A stretch of DNA of 64,000 nucleotides from the NCBI GenBank assembly GCA_052246725.1, contig JBQQCL010000001.1. One strand, written 5' to 3'. The stretch is from Pseudalkalibacillus sp052246725 (GTDB taxonomy: Bacteria > Bacillota > Bacilli > Bacillales > Fictibacillaceae). Shown piece by piece: positions 36,544 to 43,255 of the stretch. A program made the translations under genes and the position numbers. A model generated the notes under the pieces. It ran no database searches. It was not told where the DNA came from and saw only the letters and a list, made by a program, of their open reading frames with translations. Within the stretch, counting starts at the first letter, position 1. Every line of letters begins with the position of its first letter.

Positions 36544-37014
36544 TTATTCGTTAGTTTCATCAACACATTCAGATAATAGATGTAAAATTTCTTGTTTCTC
36601 ACTCGCTGTCATCAAGCTGTTCCGGAAGTCTTCTTCAATTAGCTTGCCAGATAGCTTGGAAAGTATTTGCAGATGGGTCGTCCCAGCTTCTGACTCTGGT
36701 ACCGCCAGCATGATCACAAAGTGAACATCTTGATCATCCATCGCCTTCCAATCCACACCGTTTTCCAGTTTTCCTATGGCGATACTGGCGTTCCGGACTG
36801 TTTCACTCTTACAATGCGGAATTGCAATACCATTGCCGAACCCCGTTGTAATTTGTGCTTCTCTTGCTAAAACACCTTGCGTGAATGTTGACTTCGATTC
36901 AATCCGACCTTGTTTCTCAAGCAATGAAGCTAGCTGCTCGATTACCCCTAATTGGTCTGTCGCACGAAGATCAAGGTCGATCAAGTCTTTATTTATCAAT
37001 GTTGTCAATTGCAA
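36544..37014 (-). CDS. PTS fructose/mannitol-family EIIA component, TTG start
   Basis: 156 residues when started at TTG 37014, which has GAGGGTG at 5 nt. An open frame extends 32 codons upstream, but that part crosses the likely promoter. Phosphorylated His is H67 in GNGIAIPHCKSE. First gene of the operon EIIA-EIIB-EIIC-GH38-PRD regulator. It takes phosphate from HPr and passes it to EIIB, and probably also signals through the PRD regulator. Confidence 0.87.
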   Translation of the reverse strand: MQLTTLINKDLIDLDLRATDQLGVIEQLASLLEKQGRIESKSTFTQGVLAREAQITTGFGNGIAIPHCKSETVRNASIAIGKLENGVDWKAMDDQDVHFVIMLAVPESEAGTTHLQILSKLSGKLIEEDFRNSLMTASEKQEILHLLSECVDETNE

Positions 37015-37095
37015 AGTTTCACCCTCAATCCATATAAAAATCGTTTCTCTAACCCGGGTTATTCTAAAAATTATTGGTTTTTCTCTACACCTGTC

Positions 37096-37161
37096 ATTAT
37101 AGAAGCACACTTCCGGAAATAAAATTTAATCCTTTTCCTAAACCTTTAGGAAACGCTTACA
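37096..37161 (-). promoter_or_regulatory. Promoter, activator palindrome and cre of the mannoside PTS operon
   Basis: Minus-strand TATAAT (37096-37101) is a perfect -10 box without a good -35, as expected for an activated promoter. Upstream, a perfect 9-bp inverted repeat TTTCCTAAA-CC-TTTAGGAAA occupies 37134-37153, roughly -45 to -65, a usual position for a PRD-type activator site. A cre-like sequence AGGAAACGCTTACA (37148-37161, 12 of 14) overlaps it, so CcpA and the activator could compete. Confidence 0.6.
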
Positions 37162-37162
37162 A

Positions 37163-37206
37163 AACCAAAAAAGACCCCCAATGCTAAAAAGCATCGGTGA
37201 TCTCTT
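37163..37206 (-). terminator. Terminator-like hairpin upstream of the PTS promoter
   Basis: On the minus strand an imperfect 14-bp stem (AGATCACCGATGCT pairing with AGCATTGGGGGTCT) is followed by TTTTTT. No minus-strand gene lies just upstream, so it either insulates the operon from transcription through the repeats or is an attenuator if a second promoter lies upstream. Confidence 0.55.
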
Positions 37207-37279
37207 ATTCTTCATTTCAGATATTAAAAACTAAGCTCTGATAACTTCCTAGAAATCCCCTTCAATACACAAAAAAGGA

Positions 37280-37417
37280 GTAAAACGCCGAGCGTTTTAC
37301 ATCCGAATTGTGACAAAAAGCGGTGGGAGACTGACTATAGTCCTCTTTCTTTTTTCGACATACATGAGTGCCAGGTACCATTTTAAGTCCCAAAGGAAGC
37401 ACGAGAACCGTCCCCAA
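37280..37417 (+). repeat. Composite dispersed repeat, copy 3
   Basis: Hairpin GTAAAACGC / GCGTTTTAC at 37280-37300. B block with GACTATAGTCCTCTTT ending TTTCGACAT at 37310-37361. C block at 37395-37417. A degenerate second C-like copy (GGAAAACCCTCCCCAA) follows at 37421-37436. Between B and C lies GTGCCAGGTACC, a partly palindromic motif of a different type. Confidence 0.8.
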
Positions 37418-37484
37418 AGAAGGAAAACCCTCCCCAAATCTCGAATGGTTACTTGATGATAAACATAGTGCGAAGGGTGCGAAG

Positions 37485-38735
37485 ATGGGTATATTAAAGG
37501 ATTTTTTGTTACAGCTGACGCTTTTGGTAATCCCTATTTTTATTTACTTTACAATTGTGCTGGAAAAAGTACGGAATGATAAAAAGATCAAGATGATCAT
37601 GACCCTTTTATGGGGAATGTCCATCATATTATGCATGTCTTTTCCGGTTACTTTCGGTGACGGTGCCCGGTTGGATATCCGTTTTATCCCTTTATTACTG
37701 GGGGCTTTATACCTCGGAGCATGGCCCGGAATCTTTCTTTCGATCCTGATCATCCTTTATCGACTTTCTTTCGGAGTAAGCCCTGGTTTTTATAATACAG
37801 TTCTAGTATTAGTATTATCACTTCCTATTATATTGCTTTTTCAAAAATCGTTTGAACGTTCGAAGAAAGATAAAAGGGTTTATATGGCTTTATTATTGTC
37901 CCTTTACTACTCTCTGATTGGCCTTACTCTTTTCTCTGTTTTAAATGGTTTCTCAATCGATCATTTGAAAGTACAGATGATTCACCTGATCTTCTTAGTG
38001 GCCATTACCTGGTTCTGCATTGTATTGATTGAAACAATCAGAGAAATTCGCCATTTGCGTGCAGAGGTACAAGAATCCGAGAAGTTACGGGTGATCAGTG
38101 AGTTGACCAGTGTGTTCGCTCATGAGATCAGGAATCCGATGCAAGTTACCCGCGGCTTTTTGCAGCTTCTGAACGAACCTGACCTTCCTCAGCAGAAGAA
38201 GGAATATATCAACGTTTCGATTGAAGAATTAGATCGTGCTAATGAAATCATCAATGATTTTTTATCGCTTGGAAAACCAACCGTCCAGCATAATGGAAAA
38301 ATCAATGTAGGTGACCAATTAGAACGTGTAGCAGTAATCATCCAAAGCTTCAGCCCAAACCTGCATGTTGAGATAAAAACGGATATTCTTGAAAACTGTT
38401 GGATTGATGCGGATCCTCATAAATTGAACCAGTCGTTGATTAATATTTTGAAAAATGCAGTAGAGTCAATGCCGAACGGCGGAGTCGTATGGCTCACCTG
38501 TCATTCAACCAATGATGACTATATAAAAATCACCATTAAGGACCAGGGTATCGGCATGACCAAACAACAGCTGGAACGGCTTGGATCTCCATACTATTCC
38601 CTCAAGGAAAAAGGAACAGGGCTCGGAATGATGGTCAGTTATCAAATCATCCGTTCATTCAAAGGAAAAATCATTGTGAACAGTGAAAAAGGCAAAGGCA
38701 CAGAGTTTATTATCCTTTTACCTCAAGCTTCCTGA
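37485..38735 (+). CDS. KinB-like membrane sensor histidine kinase
   Basis: 416 residues from ATG 37485 (AGGGTG at 5 nt); the open frame upstream is translated repeat sequence and is rejected. About six N-terminal membrane helices of the 5TMR-LYT type (residues 1-185) are followed by a HisKA domain with H213 in FAHEIRNPMQVTRGFLQLL and a HATPase domain with N, G1 and G2 boxes (LINILKNAVESMPNGG, KDQGIGMT, GTGLGMMVSYQI). The layout is that of the KinB group of sporulation kinases, which feed phosphate into Spo0F. No response regulator gene adjoins, consistent with that. Confidence 0.87.
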   Translation: MGILKDFLLQLTLLVIPIFIYFTIVLEKVRNDKKIKMIMTLLWGMSIILCMSFPVTFGDGARLDIRFIPLLLGALYLGAWPGIFLSILIILYRLSFGVSPGFYNTVLVLVLSLPIILLFQKSFERSKKDKRVYMALLLSLYYSLIGLTLFSVLNGFSIDHLKVQMIHLIFLVAITWFCIVLIETIREIRHLRAEVQESEKLRVISELTSVFAHEIRNPMQVTRGFLQLLNEPDLPQQKKEYINVSIEELDRANEIINDFLSLGKPTVQHNGKINVGDQLERVAVIIQSFSPNLHVEIKTDILENCWIDADPHKLNQSLINILKNAVESMPNGGVVWLTCHSTNDDYIKITIKDQGIGMTKQQLERLGSPYYSLKEKGTGLGMMVSYQIIRSFKGKIIVNSEKGKGTEFIILLPQAS

Positions 38736-38756
38736 CCATGAATTCGGTTCATGTCT

Positions 38757-38778
38757 AGAAGCACGAGAACCGTCCCAA
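38757..38778 (+). repeat. 23-bp dispersed repeat (C block), one base short
   Basis: AGAAGCACGAGAACCGTCCC followed by AA, lacking one C of the CCCC run. It lies 21 nt after the kinase stop and 20 nt before the next start codon. Confidence 0.75.
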
Positions 38779-38798
38779 AAGTAGCAAGGAGGCTAAAT

Positions 38799-39368
38799 AT
38801 GATGATCTTTGCTTCGACATCTGAGGCGAAAGCACTTAAAAGGAAGCGCGAGAACCGTCCCCAAGTTTACATCTTTTCAGGTCCATGCGGGGTTGGTAAA
38901 TCCACCATTACAAAGGCACTGGCTGAGGAAATGGAAAAGGTTGTTCTAATTGAAGGGGATACTATCCATTCAATGTTCATAGGTAAAGAACAACCCGCGT
39001 GGGATGACCAATTATCAATTGTTTGGAAAAATATATACGCTATGACGAAGAACTTTATCGAAAACGATTTAAATGTAATCATCGATTTTGTAGTAGAAAG
39101 TGAACTAGAGTGGTTTTGCGAACAACTTTCTGAATTTGATTTGAATATGTATTATGTCGTGCTACGTGCTGATGAAGATATACTCCAAAAGCGTTTAATT
39201 CAAAGAAAAGATGAGAATTTAATAAAACGCTCTTTATTTTTATTAGACAAACTTGAGAATACTTCATCGAATAAACCATATCTGTATGACACAACGAATA
39301 AACGACCACAAGAAATTATAAATCATTTGAAGGACAGTTTTAAACAATTTAGAGTTAATGGTAAGTAG
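38799..39368 (+). CDS. P-loop nucleotide kinase-like protein with repeat-derived N-terminus
   Basis: 189 residues from ATG 38799 (AAGGAGG at 6 nt). The conserved core begins at residue 24 with VYIFSGPCGVGKSTITKAL (Walker A), followed by EGDTIHSMFIG and a lid-like RLIQRKDENLIKR. This resembles small AAA/kinase proteins of the chloramphenicol phosphotransferase or zeta-toxin type; the substrate is not known. The first 22 residues include the translated 23-bp repeat at 38842-38864 (KRKRENRPQ), so the native start was replaced or extended by the repeat. The gene is AT-rich. It may be expressed with the kinase upstream. Confidence 0.7.
   Translation: MMIFASTSEAKALKRKRENRPQVYIFSGPCGVGKSTITKALAEEMEKVVLIEGDTIHSMFIGKEQPAWDDQLSIVWKNIYAMTKNFIENDLNVIIDFVVESELEWFCEQLSEFDLNMYYVVLRADEDILQKRLIQRKDENLIKRSLFLLDKLENTSSNKPYLYDTTNKRPQEIINHLKDSFKQFRVNGK
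38842..38864 (+). repeat. 23-bp dispersed repeat inside a coding sequence
   Basis: GGAAGCG, then 2 nt, then AGAACCGTCCCCAA, in frame within the P-loop kinase gene directly before its conserved core. It is the only copy lying in a coding sequence. Confidence 0.85.
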
Positions 39369-39405
39369 CGATATTAAATCGAGTATTTCTAATGTCTGGG
39401 AATCA

Positions 39406-39431
39406 AAACCACCAGTGTGAACTGGTGGTTT
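39406..39431 (+). terminator. Strong hairpin after the P-loop kinase gene
   Basis: Perfect 11-bp stem AAACCACCAGT / ACTGGTGGTTT with a 4-nt loop, 38 nt after the stop codon. Only TTTA follows, so termination strength is moderate. Confidence 0.6.
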
Positions 39432-39784
39432 ACTCTGCGACTGAAAGCCTTTGTTATCGGCCTTGGCCTCAATTGGCCCACCGAAAGGGTTTCCTCTTGC
39501 ACCCTTCACTCACTAAGTTCGGCGCGTACCTGTTGTTTCGTCTCTTTTAAACTTATTGTTTTCCGGACTGCGCCATTTGGTGGCCTTCATAGCGACGATC
39601 CCTGTCTTCACGTCGATCGCACCCCTTTGGAGCAACCTTGCCGACGGTATGCTGGCGCTGCTCTTTAATGATTCACTTCTGCAAGTATTCGGATTGACAT
39701 TCGGAATGCGGCCGTTTGTTTACGGCCAGATGCGCAGTAATTTAATCGGTATATCCTCCACAAAAACGAAAAGGATGATCGTTT
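39432..39784 (+). other. Gene-free, highly structured intergenic stretch
   Basis: 353 bp without a convincing gene. It holds further potential stems (TTGGCC-TCAA-TTGGCC near 39471-39486, GGGT/ACCC near 39491-39508). A 78-codon TTG-initiated frame over 39556-39792 has hydrophobic content but no ribosome binding site. It may be a decayed mobile-element end or a remnant of a membrane protein gene. Confidence 0.35.
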
Positions 39785-40228
39785 ATGGTTAGAAACGTTC
39801 CAAAAGAAGTAAGAAAGTCATATCTCTTATGGATAACCGCAATTGCTGCAGGCGTCTTTGAAATGATCATTGCCGTGATCTCTTCCTTGTCAGGCGATTC
39901 TTCTGTAAGTATCCTTATGGTTCAAGCACTAATAAGGATCGTCATCTTTGGGATTCTCACCTTAATTATCGTAAAAATGTATCACGGAAAGAATTGGGCC
40001 AGAATCACTTTAACCATCTTGCTCAGCGGAATCGGCACGCTCTCACTGGTCATCAACCCCGTCAAGTGGCTTATCGAGGGCAACTCGCTCAGCACCATGT
40101 TTGACGGGGTCAACCTTACGTCGCTTTTATTCGCTGCAAGTAGGTTGATCCATTTAGCTGCTGTATTCGCTGCCACGGTGTTCATGTTCCGCCCTGCAGC
40201 CAATCGCTACTTTCGATCGGAGAAGTAG
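39785..40228 (+). CDS. Small four-helix membrane protein, unknown function
   Basis: 147 residues with four predicted membrane helices (about 12-32, 43-63, 72-92, 110-132) and a basic C-terminus. ATG 39785 has AAAGGATG at 7 nt. No family was recognised with certainty; it resembles generic small integral membrane proteins found next to transporters or as accessory proteins. No clear operon partner. It precedes a region of gene remnants. Confidence 0.6.
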   Translation: MVRNVPKEVRKSYLLWITAIAAGVFEMIIAVISSLSGDSSVSILMVQALIRIVIFGILTLIIVKMYHGKNWARITLTILLSGIGTLSLVINPVKWLIEGNSLSTMFDGVNLTSLLFAASRLIHLAAVFAATVFMFRPAANRYFRSEK

Positions 40229-40296
40229 ATCTAACGATTGAGCACTCTCAAGGTAATACCCTGACACTTCACCAATAATAGGAACAAACTTTCATA

Positions 40297-40563
40297 CTAT
40301 TTCATCTGCCTGTTGGTACAATCTGTTGCAAATACGACAACCCCTTTAGTACTATCGATTTGGCCAGCAGAACTAATTGAAATCGCTTCAACTTCAACCT
40401 CTTCCATTATTTCATCACAGAATTTCAATACTTTTTTAGTTACTTCCCTTCCTCCTTTATAAGCTTCAGTAAGAATGGAGGCACTATATAAGAGTGTTCC
40501 AAGATCATCTACTGCACCAAATTTAATAGATGTACCTCCGATGTCAATAACACCTATTTGCAA
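40297..40563 (-). pseudogene. ROK-family sugar kinase, N-terminal remnant
   Basis: 88 residues from TTG 40563 (AAAGGAG at 9 nt). The ATP-binding start VIDIGGTSIKFGAVDDLGTL and the ISSAGQIDSTKGVV segment match ROK kinases (glucokinase/fructokinase type, about 290-320 residues). After residue 80 the sequence (FATDCTNRQMK) leaves the family and stops, so about 70 percent of the protein, including zinc-site and catalytic Asp regions, is missing. A remnant, perhaps of a deletion next to the conjugative module. Confidence 0.75.
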
Positions 40564-40590
40564 TCTTTTGTGCTCCTTTTTTTAAACTGA

Positions 40591-40628
40591 TAAAAGCGAA
40601 AAACCCATATGTAGGTTTTTCGCTTTTA
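40591..40628. terminator. Bidirectional intrinsic terminator
   Basis: 15-bp stem TAAAAGCGAAAAACC / GGTTTTTCGCTTTTA with an 8-nt loop. It has A-rich and T-rich flanks within the stem on both strands and separates the flavoprotein remnant from the ROK remnant. Confidence 0.75.
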
Positions 40629-40641
40629 TGGGTTGTATTCA

Positions 40642-41445
40642 CTAACATTTATTTATGAACTCATAAACAATGGATACTTCCTCATTTTTTGAAATAAATA
40701 ACCGTTTCGCATACTGCGGATTATCATTCGGATGGTCTTCCCGATAATGCGCCTCTCTACTTTCTCTTCTTTCCAGTATCGCCTGAAGTAAAATTTGAGA
40801 TAAATTCATAAAATTCCTCGTCTTAATTGCAAGTTTTCTTGCCTGCATATTCTCAAATAGCCGCCTAGAATCCAATCGTGATTCAAATGCTTTGATTTCT
40901 TCAATGGCACTCGTTAATTGTAATTCCGAACGGACGAAATTTCCATGATACCACATCATTTCTTTAATTCTGTCCACGATATCATTTGCGTGTGCTTCAG
41001 AATCATGTGATGGTTCTTCTAAAGAAGTTGGTCCCAAAAGTCTTTTTAATCGAGCCATACCTTCTATTTTACGATTTCATGGAAATCCGCCGTCTGTAAA
41101 AATATTTTACAGTCCGCTGCTGCCAGTTTTCCAAACACCATGCATGCGCCAGTAGAATTACCTCCAAGCCGATTAGCTCTCTCTATATTGAAAGAAAGCT
41201 CCCCAATCGCATATAGTCCGTCAACACCTGTCCGTCCATGTGTATCGATATACACACCACCATTGCTTGCATGAGCAAATGGGGCAATGCGAATTTCATC
41301 CTTCGTTAAATGAATATTCTTTTCGTTTAACCAGTTTAAATAAACGGTATCACCTGTTATTAGCGGGACGAGTAAAGGTTTGTGCTTCTCTACATAGAAC
41401 CAATATCATTTTTCTTAGCAAAAAGTTCTTATGTGTAAAACCCAT
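40642..41445 (-). pseudogene. Fumarate reductase/succinate dehydrogenase-type flavoprotein remnant, frameshifted
   Basis: A ribosome binding site and ATG at 41445 start a short frame that stops. From about 41370 another frame encodes GGVYIDTHGRTGVDGLYAIG and ANRLGGNSTGACMVFGKLA, the FAD-domain end of fumarate reductase-like flavoproteins. It stops at 41064. A third frame (41058-40642, 138 residues) encodes the helical C-terminal domain, with MARLKRLLG then SELQLTSAIEEIKAF and KTRNFMNLSQI. At least two frame changes and loss of most of the N-terminal FAD domain make this a pseudogene. It lies directly beyond the end of the conjugation operon. Confidence 0.75.
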
Positions 41446-41581
41446 AGTAGAAGTCTCCTTTCGTACTTAATTCTAGGCCAAAAATAGCACTCTCTATCGT
41501 ATCAAGGGGACTTTTTTATGCATATGGCTAAATCTCGTTTTCTCTCAACTTCTTTATTACAGGTCTGGTCTTTTAATGAAA

Positions 41582-42115
41582 TTACTCTCGTCCAGTTAAT
41601 TGCCCGATAAACTCAACATCATTAATCTTCCAACCTTGCTTTTTCACATAAATTAAAGAGGTTTTTACAATGACTGTTTCCGTGTTTGTGACATCATTAA
41701 ATTCTGTACTGAGCTTAAATTCATTGAAAAATTCAGCTTCTGTTTGAGAATCTTGATATTCAAAAGATTTTAACCCAGCAATGGATGACTTTACGGATTG
41801 ATCAGAACTGGGAAGTTCTGTCCCCGAAGGGTAAGTTGCCTTGTATCCCTGATCGGTCATTAAAGGTTGAATGTTCTGATATCGTTCGGCTATTGTCTGG
41901 TAGGTGAAAAAATGTTCCAGGAACTCCTTATTGATCTTTAATGCATCAGTGTTTTGGATCGATGATAGGCTCTTAATCTCTTCTTCATAATGATTTTGGT
42001 TCGCTCTTACTTCTTGTAACTGTATACGGAGACTTGAAACATACATGATGACGATAACCGCACCCATAAAACCGGTCATGAGGGTAACATAACGTTTCTT
42101 TTGTTCCGGATCCAT
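41582..42115 (-). CDS. YddI-like conjugation-module protein
   Basis: 177 residues. One N-terminal membrane helix (about 10-30) is followed by a coiled region and an NTF2/VirB8-like soluble domain. Position directly after the CwlT-like gene matches yddI in ICEBs1. Last gene of the operon, 16 nt after the previous stop. Function in transfer is not established; it may be an envelope-associated component. Confidence 0.6.
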   Translation of the reverse strand: MDPEQKKRYVTLMTGFMGAVIVIMYVSSLRIQLQEVRANQNHYEEEIKSLSSIQNTDALKINKEFLEHFFTYQTIAERYQNIQPLMTDQGYKATYPSGTELPSSDQSVKSSIAGLKSFEYQDSQTEAEFFNEFKLSTEFNDVTNTETVIVKTSLIYVKKQGWKINDVEFIGQLTGRE

Positions 42116-42131
42116 GACTCTTCACCTCCCA

Positions 42132-43169
42132 CTACTGAATACGCCTGAAACCTAAGAAGGGATATAAGTTTTTCCACTCTTCAACAGATGAATAGGTTGT
42201 CCCACTGCTGCTATTGGCATTAATGAATTTCCCTTCTCCAACATACATTCCGACATGGGAAGCACCTTTTTTATAGGTGGAGAAAAAGACCAAATCCCCG
42301 GGCTTAATTTGATCTTCAGGAACCGGGATCGTCTTATCATATTGCGATTTGGCCGTTCCATATAGATCAACCCCGACTTGCGCAAAAGCATATTCGAGTA
42401 GTCCAGAACAATCAAAGCCTCCTGCTGCGGGTGTTCGTCCTCCCCATACATAGGGTTGGCCGAGAAACTGTTTCATGATCGAATGAACTTCCTCTACATC
42501 AAACGATTGGGTGCCATCCCCCTTGACCATGGCGCTGCCATTTTCAGGATTGAAATAACGAAGGACGTGCTCGACGTAGTTCACGTCGCCATATCGGTTC
42601 CACCTTAACTTTGCAGCCATCATCTTACTAAACTCAATGGTTACGTCTTTGGAATAACCACCACGTTCTAATGCATACGCGATGAAACCATTCCCGAGGT
42701 TATATCCCTGCAAGGCAAGAGGAATATCCCCTTTCGCTTGTTTCATCATTCCTGCAAAATACTTCACTCCGATCTGAATGGAATATTCAGGATCTGTAAT
42801 GGTTCCAGGAGGAAGCCCCACGGATTCCGAAGCTTGCATCACATCTAACTGTCTTCCTCCTGTTTCTTGTTGGATCAGAGCCATGATCAGCCCTACATAA
42901 TCACTAATCCCGTATTCTTTCGCATATTTCTGCACAAGAGACTCATACCGCATCACTTCTGCTGATACCTGGGCGGTTCCGTCGGCTCCTTCGCGAGACA
43001 TGCCAGATTCAAACTGATTCACCCCACCAAGACCAATCGAAATGAATAATGCGATCCCGAAAAGAGAGGTAAGAAGAAGAAGGAGCCCTGCAAGTATCCA
43101 GGTTAAGGGATTTTTCAAAATGGCAAATGTACCTGCAGCTTTTATACTTTTCTTCAGAACACCTTGCAT
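42132..43169 (-). CDS. CwlT-like bifunctional cell wall hydrolase (lytic transglycosylase/lysozyme plus NlpC/P60)
   Basis: 345 residues. N-terminal membrane anchor (about 23-50). Lysozyme-like domain at about 70-200 with catalytic E102 in IQQETGG. NlpC/P60 DL-endopeptidase domain at about 225-345 with C254 (FDCSGL) and H305 (SHVGMY). Same two-domain design as CwlT of ICEBs1 and Orf14 of Tn916. It opens peptidoglycan for the transfer channel. It lies in the same order as in those elements, after the VirB6-like gene. Confidence 0.92.
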   Translation of the reverse strand: MQGVLKKSIKAAGTFAILKNPLTWILAGLLLLLTSLFGIALFISIGLGGVNQFESGMSREGADGTAQVSAEVMRYESLVQKYAKEYGISDYVGLIMALIQQETGGRQLDVMQASESVGLPPGTITDPEYSIQIGVKYFAGMMKQAKGDIPLALQGYNLGNGFIAYALERGGYSKDVTIEFSKMMAAKLRWNRYGDVNYVEHVLRYFNPENGSAMVKGDGTQSFDVEEVHSIMKQFLGQPYVWGGRTPAAGGFDCSGLLEYAFAQVGVDLYGTAKSQYDKTIPVPEDQIKPGDLVFFSTYKKGASHVGMYVGEGKFINANSSSGTTYSSVEEWKNLYPFLGFRRIQ

Positions 43170-43255
43170 ATGCGCTCCTTTCTAACAAGCAATTCAAACG
43201 AATGAAACCCGTCATGGATCATGATGTGATTTATCATCAAACTGCTCTTTACCCA

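Noticed and set aside
37368..37484. 39-residue N-terminal extension of the histidine kinase
   Set aside because: It is translated from the 23-bp repeat and flanking non-coding DNA; ATG 37485 has a proper ribosome binding site and starts directly at the first membrane helix.
39556..39792. 78-codon hydrophobic open frame
   Set aside because: TTG start without ribosome binding site, overlap with the better-supported gene at 39785, and no recognisable family.
41240..41470. Plus-strand open frame opposite the flavoprotein remnant
   Set aside because: The minus strand carries clear flavoprotein motifs there; the plus frame is a shadow.
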